In this document: positions 24,214 through 32,815 of the stretch, piece after piece | Layout of the letters: the number at the start of each line of letters is the position of its first letter | Position numbering within the stretch: the stretch's first letter is position 1 | NCBI RefSeq assembly: GCF_001039275.2 | Contig: NZ_CP030117.1 | Span: 5,993,001-6,057,000 of the forward strand | Source of the DNA: Brevibacillus brevis | GTDB taxonomy: Bacteria > Bacillota > Bacilli > Brevibacillales > Brevibacillaceae | Direction: 5' to 3' | Length of the DNA: 64,000 nucleotides | Notes under the pieces: generated by a model | The model's input: the letters and a program-made list of their open reading frames with translations, nothing else | The model's database searches: none | What the model was told of the DNA's origin: nothing | Made by a program: the position numbers and the translations under genes

Positions 24214-26202
24214 ATGTTTTTGTTCAACAAGCTCAGGAACAAAATGATTCTTTGGTTTCTCGTCGTGGCCGTCATTCCACTTACTGCCGTTTCGTTGTTT
24301 ATCACGAGCAGCTTTTCATCCATTCTGATTGATAAACAAAAATCATCCTATGTTGACCTTACTTCTAGTACAGCCATAGCTATGGATCAATATCTGGATC
24401 GGCGTATGACAGAAATTCAGATTTTAGCCCGTACCGCGGATATTCAATCCGATGATGCAGCGGCAAAAAATGAATTCATCCGCAAGTTTACCGAGGAAAT
24501 GAAACTGTATGACGGAAATACGTTTATCGCAAGCGATGGAAAAGTAACGGCTGATACGTTCCCCAAAAGCGTTGGAATCAATCTTGCCGAGCGCCAATTC
24601 TTCAAAGACGGTATGCAGGACAAGTCCAGCTTCTCCGATGTTCTTGTTGCGAAAACAACCGGCAATCGCTCTATCATCGTCGCTTCCCCTGTAAAAGCGA
24701 AAAACAATGAGAAGCTTGGTGTTTTGACCGGGCTCGTCAATGTAGATGACTTCACAGCTACATTTCTCAAAGATTTGAAAGTAGGCAACGATGGTTATCC
24801 GATTCTCGTTGATAACAAGGACCAGATTCAGTACCATCCTACCGAGGATCTGATCGGAAAACCGCTTGAGGAATCCGCTCTGCCGCAACCATTACAGGAA
24901 ATCCTTACATCAGGAAAAACAGAAAAGGGCTCATACAGCTACTCGGACAACGGCAAGGAATACGTTGTCACCTATTCCCCCATTCCCAAGACCAACTTTG
25001 GTTTGTATCTGCATATCCCTGTCGAATCCATAACGTCTGCGGTTTCATCCGTTACCACCATGGTTACGATCATTGTCATCGCTGTTGTTGCTGTTGTGAT
25101 CGCAATCGCATACGCTGTTTCCCTGCAAATCTCACGCCCTATTGCGGCAGTTGCCTCTGTGGCTAATCGCATTTCCGAGGGTGAACTGACTGTACAACCC
25201 TTGCAAATTCGAACCAGGGATGAGGTTGGACAGCTATCCCAATCCGTAAACACAATGGTGCTCAACCTGCGAACGATTATTCAACAAGTAAATGATACAG
25301 CTTCAGATCTTGCTTCTTCAGCAGAGGAATTGTCGGTCAACGCCGACCATACGAGCAAGGCTACCGAGCAAATTGCAATCACGATTCAGGAAGTAGCGTA
25401 CGGTGCGGAAAAGCAAGTGAAGAGTGTAGAGGATAGTGTCACCGCAATTCAAGGCGTATCGACAGGGGCTCAGCAGGTTGCCACGAATGCACAGCAAGCT
25501 GCCGAATCAGCTTTGGACGCTTCCCAAATTGCAGTGGAAGGCAATCAGGCCCTTCAGGTCGTTATCAGCCAGATGCAGTCGATCGAGAGCACTGTCGGTA
25601 ACATTGCCGATATCGTTAAACGATTAGGGAACAGCTCGCAGGAAATCGGGCAAATCGTCCAAGTCATCACCGCCATAGCTGAACAAACAAATCTGTTAGC
25701 GCTTAACGCAGCTATTGAAGCGGCGAGAGCTGGTGAACAGGGGCGCGGATTCGCCGTGGTGGCAGACGAAGTGCGCAAATTGGCTGAGCAGTCCGCACAA
25801 TCAGCGCAACAGATCAAACTGTTGATTACGACGATTCAGCTCGAATCCAACCAGGCTGTCCTTTCGATGGAGCAGGGCACCCAAGAGGTCGCCACTGGAC
25901 TTACGGTCGTTAACCATGCAGGCAAGTCCTTCGAACAGATCCAAGATGCTGTCACGCAGGTGGCAAGCCAAATTCAAGAAGTAAAGGCTTATTCTGAGCA
26001 AATGTCTTTGGGCACCAAGCAGGTGGTAGAATTGGTCAGTGTCATTGAAGAAGTAGCGGAGAATTCTGCTGACGGAACACAAAGCGTGTCGGCCGCCACA
26101 GAAGAACAACTGGCAGCTATGGAAGAAGTCAGTTCATCAGCTTCTTCCCTGGCAAAAATAGCCGAAGAACTGCAATCTCATGTAAGTAAATTCAAGATAT
26201 AG
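24214..26202 (+). CDS. Methyl-accepting chemotaxis protein with periplasmic-type Cache sensor
   Basis: 662 residues. Transmembrane segments at about 13-35 and 278-300 bracket an extracellular double-Cache-like sensor (VDLTSSTAIAMDQYLDRR..., GNRSIIVASPVKA, VDNKDQIQYHPTEDLIGKPL). A HAMP domain follows (SRPIAAVASVANRISEGELTVQ), then a long methyl-accepting coiled coil with the hairpin tip QTNLLALNAAIEAARAGEQGRGFAVVADEVRKLAEQS. It may share transcription with the GGT gene under GEMM-I control. The ligand is unknown; dCache sensors often bind amino acids. Confidence 0.92.
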   Translation: MFLFNKLRNKMILWFLVVAVIPLTAVSLFITSSFSSILIDKQKSSYVDLTSSTAIAMDQYLDRRMTEIQILARTADIQSDDAAAKNEFIRKFTEEMKLYDGNTFIASDGKVTADTFPKSVGINLAERQFFKDGMQDKSSFSDVLVAKTTGNRSIIVASPVKAKNNEKLGVLTGLVNVDDFTATFLKDLKVGNDGYPILVDNKDQIQYHPTEDLIGKPLEESALPQPLQEILTSGKTEKGSYSYSDNGKEYVVTYSPIPKTNFGLYLHIPVESITSAVSSVTTMVTIIVIAVVAVVIAIAYAVSLQISRPIAAVASVANRISEGELTVQPLQIRTRDEVGQLSQSVNTMVLNLRTIIQQVNDTASDLASSAEELSVNADHTSKATEQIAITIQEVAYGAEKQVKSVEDSVTAIQGVSTGAQQVATNAQQAAESALDASQIAVEGNQALQVVISQMQSIESTVGNIADIVKRLGNSSQEIGQIVQVITAIAEQTNLLALNAAIEAARAGEQGRGFAVVADEVRKLAEQSAQSAQQIKLLITTIQLESNQAVLSMEQGTQEVATGLTVVNHAGKSFEQIQDAVTQVASQIQEVKAYSEQMSLGTKQVVELVSVIEEVAENSADGTQSVSAATEEQLAAMEEVSSSASSLAKIAEELQSHVSKFKI

Positions 26203-26221
26203 TCCAATTAACGAAAAGAAA

Positions 26222-26256
26222 GAAAGCCGCCTGGCATACTGCTCGGCGGCTCTTTC
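26222..26256. terminator. Bidirectional terminator
   Basis: GCCGCC pairs with GGCGGC, extended by AAAG/CTTT. Lies between convergent genes. Confidence 0.75.
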
Positions 26257-26266
26257 CTACTTGCGC

Positions 26267-26986
26267 TTACACAAACTCCCACATCCGGTCAGGATGGTTC
26301 GTGCAAATTTGAATCTCGGGATGCCACGAAATGACTTCACGGATATGCTTCGGATCATCCAGCGTCCACGCGATGACTTTGAAGCCTTTTTCAATCGCGG
26401 CTACTGTTAGCTCACGATTCAGAAACGGATATCCCATGGAGAGGATCGTAGCACCTGCTGCCTCCATCTGTTCCAGCATGAGTACAGGGCGGCCATAAAC
26501 AATTAGGCCTGTCTCCACTTCTTGATCGAGTGTGCGGACGTGACGGATCAAATCGTGGTCAAATGAAGTCAGGTGCACCTCTTGCTTCATTCCATGCCTT
26601 TCTACAAGCGAGAGCACCTTTTCAGCGATACCCGGGTACATGTCACTCGTTGCTTTCAACTCGATATTTAGCGTGCAGCGACCTTTTACTGCGATCAGCA
26701 CTTCCTCTAGTGTAGGGATTTTTTCGCCCGCAAACTTGTCACCAAACCAGCTACCTGCATCCAGCTCACGCAGCTCGGCCAAGGTATGATCCATGACCAG
26801 ACCGCGGCCATTCGTCGTGCGTTCCAGCGTAAAGTCATGAATCAGCACCGGAACACCGTCACGCGTCAGTTGAACATCAATTTCCATTGCTTTGATAGCT
26901 GGCTCTGCCAAAGCCAGTCGAATCGCTGTCATTGTATTCTCCGGGGCTTTACCTGACCACCCGCGATGTGCCATACAAATGTTCAT
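26267..26986 (-). CDS. Glycerophosphodiester phosphodiesterase
   Basis: 239 residues. Hydrolyses deacylated phospholipids to glycerol-3-phosphate and an alcohol. HRGWSGKAPENT and EIDVQLTRDGVPVLIHDFTLERTTNG carry the catalytic His pair and the acidic metal ligands. No signal peptide, so it acts in the cytoplasm on imported glycerophosphodiesters. It is the last gene of the glpP-ugp operon, 30 bp behind ugpB, and would feed the same G3P pool. Confidence 0.93.
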   Translation of the reverse strand: MNICMAHRGWSGKAPENTMTAIRLALAEPAIKAMEIDVQLTRDGVPVLIHDFTLERTTNGRGLVMDHTLAELRELDAGSWFGDKFAGEKIPTLEEVLIAVKGRCTLNIELKATSDMYPGIAEKVLSLVERHGMKQEVHLTSFDHDLIRHVRTLDQEVETGLIVYGRPVLMLEQMEAAGATILSMGYPFLNRELTVAAIEKGFKVIAWTLDDPKHIREVISWHPEIQICTNHPDRMWEFV

Positions 26987-27016
26987 TTCGCCAGCTCCTC
27001 TATCATTTCGTTTCTG

Positions 27017-28345
27017 TTATTTCTTCAAAAGCTTGCTGCCTTTTTCCGTTGCCGTCTGCATCGCTTCATCAACAGTCGCTTGGCCAAGCATCGCACGCTG
27101 CAATTCTTTTTGGATCACATCCTGCAATTCTTTGTAGCCTGGAGCCATTGGACGTGGATAGCCGTATTGCAGTTGATCTACCGCGACCTTGAAGTTTGGC
27201 TCTTTTTCGTAGAATGCCTTCATTTCAGCCGAATCAATGGCTTCTGTCGTGACAGGCATATAACCGGAAGCGATTGACCACGGAACCGTTTGCTCGGTAT
27301 CGGTCATCCACTTCATGAACTCCCACGCTGCTTTTTTCTCTGCATCGGTCGACTTTGCCAGCATCACGAGATTCGCGCCGCCCGTTGGCGTACCAAACGT
27401 TTTATTGGCTGGCAAGAAAGCTGCACCCATGTCAAATTTGGCATTTTTCTTCAATTCCGTCAAGGAACCTGTCGAGGTGAAAATCATGCCCACTTTTTGA
27501 TTCAGGAAGTCTTGCTCCGCTACATCCCACGCATTGTAGTTCTCTCCTGGAGGGTTTTTCATAATGCCTTCCTTCACCATTTTGGACCAGAGCTCAAGCG
27601 GTGCTTTTCCTGCTTCGTTGTTGATTGTCAGCTCCTTGCCGTTCTCACTCAGGATGTTACCTCCGCCTTGGAAAACAAGCGCTTCGTAGAACCAGATATC
27701 AACAGGCGTCGAGAAGCCGTACCGGGTAATTTTGTCTCCTTCTTTTTTGCTCAGCTTTTGCGAGAAGCTGACGAGCTCATCCCATGTTTTCGGACCGTTT
27801 GAATCAAGTCCTGCTTCTTTTAACATATCGCGGTTGATGTACAACAGTGGGGTGGAGCGGTTAAATGGCACTGCGTACAGCTTGTCATTCCAATAAGAGT
27901 TTTTCATGAGACCTGGAATGTACTTCTTTTCATCCCCTTGCGAGTATGGCGTCAAATCTTCCAAAACCTTTGCATCCGCAAATGCTGCGATCGAAGCGAT
28001 CTCGACCATCGTGACATCTGGATTGTTGCCCGCTGCTACAGATGCCAGTACCTTGGAGTGGTTCTCTTGATACGCACCTTGGTAGGCTGGTTTGACGATA
28101 ATATCTTTATGTGTTTCATTGAATTTTTTGACCATATCCTCGATGGTTTTCCCACGAACGCCACCCAACGCATACCAGAAATCAATTTGGACAGGGCCGC
28201 TGGATTCTGTAGACGCTGCTGGCTGAGAAGTGCTGCCTATACTCGTAGACTGTTCTTTACCAGATGATCCGCATCCAGCCAACACACCTGACAAACCGAT
28301 AGTCAATGCACATAGAATCGTTCCAGTCTTTTTCAATGAAAACAT
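27017..28345 (-). CDS. ugpB: Glycerol-3-phosphate ABC transporter, substrate-binding lipoprotein
   Basis: 442 residues. Lipobox LAGCGSSG after a signal peptide, then a Ser/Thr linker and a family 1 extracellular solute-binding fold. IDFWYALGGVRGKTIEDMVKKFNETHKDIIVKPAYQG matches UgpB-type proteins rather than maltose binders. The assignment leans on neighbours: glpP and a glycerophosphodiesterase in the same operon. Substrates should be G3P and glycerophosphodiesters. Confidence 0.88.
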   Translation of the reverse strand: MFSLKKTGTILCALTIGLSGVLAGCGSSGKEQSTSIGSTSQPAASTESSGPVQIDFWYALGGVRGKTIEDMVKKFNETHKDIIVKPAYQGAYQENHSKVLASVAAGNNPDVTMVEIASIAAFADAKVLEDLTPYSQGDEKKYIPGLMKNSYWNDKLYAVPFNRSTPLLYINRDMLKEAGLDSNGPKTWDELVSFSQKLSKKEGDKITRYGFSTPVDIWFYEALVFQGGGNILSENGKELTINNEAGKAPLELWSKMVKEGIMKNPPGENYNAWDVAEQDFLNQKVGMIFTSTGSLTELKKNAKFDMGAAFLPANKTFGTPTGGANLVMLAKSTDAEKKAAWEFMKWMTDTEQTVPWSIASGYMPVTTEAIDSAEMKAFYEKEPNFKVAVDQLQYGYPRPMAPGYKELQDVIQKELQRAMLGQATVDEAMQTATEKGSKLLKK

Positions 28346-28392
28346 GGTTTGATTTCCTCCCTATTGTGATCCAATAATTTGACTTCCTTTTA

Positions 28393-29220
28393 TTATTTGG
28401 ATTGATAGATGAACGCTTTGATAATATGCCGTTGTGCCACGAAGAAAATCACGAGAATCGGTAGAATAAGAATCATGTTGCCCGCCATCATGACGTTCCA
28501 CAAGGTTCCGCCGTCGGACATGTGCAAGCTGGATATTCCGATCGGCAAGGTGCGTACCTCGTCGCTGTTGGTCATAATCAGCGGCCAGAAATAGTCGTTC
28601 CAGTGGTAAATAAAGCTGAATAGTCCGAAAGTGACCAGCACTGGCTTCGCCATCGGGACCATGATTGTCCACATGATCTTCCATTCGGACGCGTTATCCA
28701 GACGTGCTGCCTCGATCACTTCATCGGGCACCTGCATGAATGCTTGCCTGAGCAGGAAGATTCCGAAAGCACTGGCTGCGTACGGCAGGATGAGCGACCA
28801 TAGCGTGTTGACGAGCCCCCAGCCACTCAATTGCACGTAAATCGGCAAAAAGATGACTTGTCCGGGAATCATCAAGACAATCAAGACAAGACCAAACAAC
28901 AGATTGCGACCGGGAAACTTGTAGCGTGCGAAAGCGTAAGCCGCAGGCACCGCCGTCAAAAATTGCAGGACCAAAATCCCTACCGCCACCAGAATGCTGT
29001 TCCACGTATACATAAGGAACGGACCTGATTCCCACGCTTGGGCGAAGTTGCTCCACTCCCACGTCTCAGGCAAAAGCGTCGGGGGAAATTGCCGAACCTC
29101 TGGCATCGTTTTGAAAGCCGTCGATGCCATCCACAGAAACGGGAACACAAACAGGAAAGCCACGATCAAAAGTCCAATCCATTCCACGGTCTTGCGTGAA
29201 GCCAAAACCACTCGATACAT
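28393..29220 (-). CDS. ugpE: Glycerol-3-phosphate ABC transporter permease
   Basis: 275 residues with six predicted membrane helices. The EAA loop that docks to the ATPase is EAARLDNASEWKIMWTIMVPMAKP. CUT1 family, matching UgpE. It follows ugpA by 26 bp and precedes ugpB by 47 bp. Confidence 0.88.
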   Translation of the reverse strand: MYRVVLASRKTVEWIGLLIVAFLFVFPFLWMASTAFKTMPEVRQFPPTLLPETWEWSNFAQAWESGPFLMYTWNSILVAVGILVLQFLTAVPAAYAFARYKFPGRNLLFGLVLIVLMIPGQVIFLPIYVQLSGWGLVNTLWSLILPYAASAFGIFLLRQAFMQVPDEVIEAARLDNASEWKIMWTIMVPMAKPVLVTFGLFSFIYHWNDYFWPLIMTNSDEVRTLPIGISSLHMSDGGTLWNVMMAGNMILILPILVIFFVAQRHIIKAFIYQSK

Positions 29221-29246
29221 GCTGCTCCTCCTTTCTCACGAGTTCA

Positions 29247-30203
29247 TCAGCGATAATGCACGCGCTTGGACATCACCAGGAAATGCAAAGCTGTTAAAAT
29301 CCCTACCAGTATCAGCAAAATGACAGAGGCAGCCGAAGCAATCCCGCCATTGTAGAAGTCCATGCCCTGCTCGTAAATGTAGTAGACAAGCATGTTTGTA
29401 CTATTGATTGGACCACCCTGCGTCATAATGGCAATCGTGTCAAACGCTTGAAAGGATGAGATCGTATTGATAATGAGCAAAAAGAAAATCGTCGGTGACA
29501 GCATCGGTATCGTAATCCGTCTCAGCGTTCGCCACCACGGCGATTGATCGAGCGCTGCTGCCTCGTATATATCGCCCGGAATGCTTTGCAGTCCTGCGAT
29601 GAATATGAGCGTGTTATAGCCGACACCTTTCCAAATGCTGACGATAATCAGTGATAATAAGGAGCTTTTTGGGTCAGTCAGCCACGTATACGCAGGCAAT
29701 CCGACCGCTTCCAGTCCTGCGTTCAACAAGCCAAACTGCGGGTCCATCAGCCACATCCACAGCATCGAGACAGATACCAGCGAAATGATGTGAGGACTGA
29801 AAACAGTTGCCTGAATAATGCCGTACACCTTTGCCTTTTTGTTCAGCCAGAGGGCGAGCAGAAAGGATAGTGTCAAGCCGATCCCCACTGTCGCAATCGT
29901 AAAGACCGCGGTATTTCCCAATACTTGATGAAAATCTCCGTCTACCATCAAGTCCTGATAGTTTTGCAAGCCTACCCATTCCATTTGCTCCAAATTGATC
30001 AATGACCAGTCCTGAAAGCTCAAATAAATGATCGAGCCAATCGGGTAAAAGAAGAACAGGACAAAGCAAATCAATGCGGGTGCCAGATACAAGTACGGAC
30101 GCAGTCGGGATGCGAGGTCAGACCATACAAATGTCTGTGAACGCACTGCTGTTTTCGACTGGCTTACACCCGGCAACTCCTGTACAGTTGCCGCTTTTCG
30201 CAT
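29247..30203 (-). CDS. ugpA: Glycerol-3-phosphate ABC transporter permease
   Basis: 318 residues with six membrane helices after a polar N-terminus of about 30 residues. EAA loop: EAAALDQSPWWRTLRRITIPMLSP. CUT1 partner of ugpE. Its ATG shares one base with the TGA of ugpC (TGATG), so translation is coupled. Confidence 0.88.
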   Translation of the reverse strand: MRKAATVQELPGVSQSKTAVRSQTFVWSDLASRLRPYLYLAPALICFVLFFFYPIGSIIYLSFQDWSLINLEQMEWVGLQNYQDLMVDGDFHQVLGNTAVFTIATVGIGLTLSFLLALWLNKKAKVYGIIQATVFSPHIISLVSVSMLWMWLMDPQFGLLNAGLEAVGLPAYTWLTDPKSSLLSLIIVSIWKGVGYNTLIFIAGLQSIPGDIYEAAALDQSPWWRTLRRITIPMLSPTIFFLLIINTISSFQAFDTIAIMTQGGPINSTNMLVYYIYEQGMDFYNGGIASAASVILLILVGILTALHFLVMSKRVHYR

Positions 30204-31270
30204 CAGCTATCCCCTCCTGCACGTGTCGATACAGGCTCTCGTCCACTCATGCGCCCCACTCGTTTCCCGCTCCCTTTTTCGAACACATAGATGTACTCCC
30301 ACGGTACAGTGACCGTGACCGAGGAGCCGACCTGCATCGCTACCTCCGAGTCGGCTTTGACGATGACCCTGCCTTTTTCCGTCTCTACATGAAGGAGCGT
30401 GTCTGAGCCGAGGATTTCTCTGGATACGACCTGACCTCGTGCGTTCCACATCTCTTCGCTCGTAATGGCAGAGACACCAACAGGCAACAACACTGCTTTT
30501 TCCGGGCGGAATCCCCATACGTGCTCACTCTTGCCCTCCGCAGAAACAATATTCATCGGCGGAGAACCGATAAATTGGGCAACAAACAGATTTTCCGGCT
30601 CCTGATACAAATCCATCGGGGTCGCTACTTGCATAATGTGTCCGTCATTCATGACGACGATCTGATCGCCCATGGTCATCGCCTCTACCTGATCATGTGT
30701 CACGTAGATGAAGGTGCTGCCGAGCTGCTTGTGCAGGCTCGTCAATTCCACACGCATCTGATTTCGCAGCTTCGCATCGAGATTGGAGAGCGGTTCGTCC
30801 ATCAGGAAGACCTTTGGCTTTTTCACCATGGCCCGCGCGAGTGCAACACGCTGCCTTTGACCACCGGAGAGCTGAGAAGGCTTGCGCTTGAGATAATCGG
30901 ATAGCCCGACGATTTCCGCGATCTCCTCTACCAGCACCTGACATTCCTTTTTCGATGTTCCACGGTTTCTCAAGCCATAGGCGATGTTGTCGTACACGTT
31001 CATGGTTGGGTAGAGGGCGTAATTTTGAAAAACCATCGCAATATCACGCTTGCCAGGTGGCAATTGGTTCACCGTTTGATCACCGATTATGATTTTGCCG
31101 TCCGTCACTGTTTCCAAGCCAGCGATCATCCTGAGTGTGGTTGATTTCCCACAGCCGGACGGACCTACCAGAACCGTAAAGGAGCCGTCTGGAATGACCA
31201 AATCCAATCCTTTGACCACGCTTTGATTCTGAAAGGCTTTCGTTACCTTCTCCAACACCACACGTGCCAT
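30203..31270 (-). CDS. ugpC: Glycerol-3-phosphate ABC transporter ATPase
   Basis: 355 residues, the usual length for CUT1 ATPases with a C-terminal TOBE domain. Walker A GPSGCGKSTT, signature LSGGQRQRVALARA, Walker B VFLMDEPLSNLDA, H-loop THDQVEAMT. The C-terminal region with FIGSPPMNIV and the TOBE repeats may take regulatory input. Close relatives energise several sugar importers, so one ATPase may serve more than this permease. Confidence 0.9.
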   Translation of the reverse strand: MARVVLEKVTKAFQNQSVVKGLDLVIPDGSFTVLVGPSGCGKSTTLRMIAGLETVTDGKIIIGDQTVNQLPPGKRDIAMVFQNYALYPTMNVYDNIAYGLRNRGTSKKECQVLVEEIAEIVGLSDYLKRKPSQLSGGQRQRVALARAMVKKPKVFLMDEPLSNLDAKLRNQMRVELTSLHKQLGSTFIYVTHDQVEAMTMGDQIVVMNDGHIMQVATPMDLYQEPENLFVAQFIGSPPMNIVSAEGKSEHVWGFRPEKAVLLPVGVSAITSEEMWNARGQVVSREILGSDTLLHVETEKGRVIVKADSEVAMQVGSSVTVTVPWEYIYVFEKGSGKRVGRMSGREPVSTRAGGDS

Positions 31271-31276
31271 CTGATT

Positions 31277-31939
31277 TTATTTCCCTCCTTGTGCCTTTGC
31301 GGCAAGCATTTCCGTAACAAATGTCTCGAAATCGGCGTAGCGGTAATCCGGAGAAGCGTAGAGCCATTTCTCTTGTCCGTACCACTCCAGCACGACAGAT
31401 TGCACGCCTGCTCCTACCGCAGCCAATACATCATAGCGACTGTCACCGATCATCATGGCTTGCTCGGGACTTTTACCCAGCGCTCCCAAAGCTTTTTGTA
31501 CAGGCTCAGCCGACGGCTTGCCTCGTGATACATCATCGACGGTGACGATTGCCTCAAACAGATGCTCAATCCCCGCCATCTCCAGACCAGCCAATGTAAA
31601 CTCCCGTTGCTTGTTCGTGACGATTGCCATCGTGAAACCCGCCGCCTTCAGCTTTTCCAACCCTTCGCGAACAAATGGAAACAGTTTGACGTGTTCTTCA
31701 TGATGCTCCCGCACATAGGCGAAGTATCTCTGTAGCACTTCCTTTTTGTCAGGGACGCCTGCTGCTGTAGCAACTGCCGCCAAAAAATCATCAAACGATT
31801 CGCCAAAACGCGCGAGCAGCTCTTCCCTGCTAAAATGTCCCGGTGCATACTGCTCAGCAGTAAAAGCAACAGCATCCACGACCGCATCCCGACTGTCCAG
31901 CAAGGTCCCATCCAAATCAAATAACAACGCTTGAATCAA
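31277..31939 (-). CDS. HAD-superfamily phosphatase in the G3P operon
   Basis: 220 residues from TTG 31939, preceded by AAGGAGTG; it overlaps the end of glpP by 23 bp. Motif I FDLDGTLLDS, motif II VTNKQ, motif III lysine in GKPSAEPVQKA and motif IV MIGDSRYDV are complete. Resembles phosphoglycolate/pyrophosphate phosphatases (Gph/PpaX). Its place between glpP and ugpC suggests a sugar-phosphate or G3P phosphatase, but that is context only. Confidence 0.85.
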   Translation of the reverse strand: MIQALLFDLDGTLLDSRDAVVDAVAFTAEQYAPGHFSREELLARFGESFDDFLAAVATAAGVPDKKEVLQRYFAYVREHHEEHVKLFPFVREGLEKLKAAGFTMAIVTNKQREFTLAGLEMAGIEHLFEAIVTVDDVSRGKPSAEPVQKALGALGKSPEQAMMIGDSRYDVLAAVGAGVQSVVLEWYGQEKWLYASPDYRYADFETFVTEMLAAKAQGGK

Positions 31940-32516
31940 GGTTCTTACACTCCTTCCACAGCAGGGGGCTACCGACTGAAACAGCTGTCGCTCCATGCTT
32001 TAATACTTCCTCCATCTGTTCCCGCTTGCGAATCAGCCCGCCAGAAATAATCGGGGTATCGATCACACTTCGAAATTCTTCGATAAACTCCGGCAGCAAA
32101 CCAGGCATCAGCTCAACAGCGTCAGGCTGTGTATCTTGGAGGGAAGTCAGGCCTGATTTAATCGAGTCGCTATCGACCAAAAACAAACGCTGAATCGTCA
32201 GCAGGCCTTGCTTTTTCGCCAGCTTGACCAGTGTATTGCGCGTAGTGACGATCCCGTCTGGCTTGACGTAATGCGCCAGAAATGCGATGCCTTCCCGGTC
32301 ATGACTGATTCCGCCAATCCGCTCCAAATGAAGAAATACAGGGATATTTTTCGACTTAAAATAATCCACGTAGCCTTTGATCACACCAATGTTGCCAATC
32401 GAGAGTACCGCCGCACTCAAATTTGCCTCTGCCGCTTTTTCCAGGTACTTCGCTTCTTTTACGGAAGCGATTAGCTTGTACTGTGCCAGTCTTGCATGAA
32501 ATTGTTCCTGGTTCAC
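31917..32516 (-). CDS. glpP: Glycerol-3-phosphate-responsive antiterminator
   Basis: 199 residues from GTG 32516 (AAGGAGG nine bases upstream); the longer frame to 32645 runs through the leader terminator and is rejected. A TIM-barrel-like protein: IGNIGVIKGYVDYFKSKNIPVFLHLERIGG, FLVDSDSIKSGL, VELMPGLLPE and PIISGGLIRKREQ. In Bacillus subtilis GlpP binds G3P and leader RNA to prevent termination. As first gene of the ugp operon, with a leader terminator in front, it probably controls its own operon. Confidence 0.9.
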   Translation of the reverse strand: MNQEQFHARLAQYKLIASVKEAKYLEKAAEANLSAAVLSIGNIGVIKGYVDYFKSKNIPVFLHLERIGGISHDREGIAFLAHYVKPDGIVTTRNTLVKLAKKQGLLTIQRLFLVDSDSIKSGLTSLQDTQPDAVELMPGLLPEFIEEFRSVIDTPIISGGLIRKREQMEEVLKHGATAVSVGSPLLWKECKNLDSSVVI

Positions 32517-32542
32517 TCGCTTTAGCCTCCTTATGTCCAATA

Positions 32543-32614
32543 CAAAAAACCCTGCGACATGACAATGCCAAAGAACTCTCGATGAAAGTGCTTGGAAAGG
32601 CTGTCGGGGGTTTC
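32543..32614 (-). terminator. Leader terminator, candidate GlpP target
   Basis: In the glpP leader on the minus strand AAACCC..CGACA pairs with TGTCG..GGGTTT, followed by TTTTG. The loop is about 40 nt. It lies between the PhoP-box promoter and the glpP start, so it can only work as an attenuator of this operon. Confidence 0.65.
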
Positions 32615-32657
32615 TCCATGGCTCCAACCGAAGGGATGTGTTCACTTGTTACTTTGA

Positions 32658-32711
32658 ATGGTACTGTACGAGCGTTAAGGAATCTTGAAGCGAATGTTAA
32701 TAAACGGAAAA
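32658..32711 (-). promoter_or_regulatory. PhoP-box promoter of the glpP-ugp operon
   Basis: On the minus strand TTAACA (32700-32695), TTCAAG (32689-32684) and TTAACG (32678-32673) recur every 11 bp with 5-nt spacers, the PhoP half-site arrangement (consensus TT[ATC]A[CT]A). A weaker TTTTCC precedes in phase at 32711-32706. A -10-like TACCAT follows at 32663-32658, placing the last half-site near -22, as in PhoP-activated promoters. Confidence 0.65.
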
Positions 32712-32729
32712 GTTCCTGTAAGGATGGAA

Positions 32730-32758
32730 TTGACGGAATGGAAGAGCGGATGTATGAT
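32730..32758 (+). promoter_or_regulatory. SigA promoter of the SulP gene
   Basis: TTGACG, 17-nt spacer, TATGAT. The start region (32763-32793) is AT-rich with repeated ATATTC words, a possible site for the ArsR regulator encoded downstream. Confidence 0.75.
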
Positions 32759-32815
32759 CCATCTATATTCAAATAATCAAATATTCGAAAATACTAAAAG
32801 AGAAGGGTTGCAATC

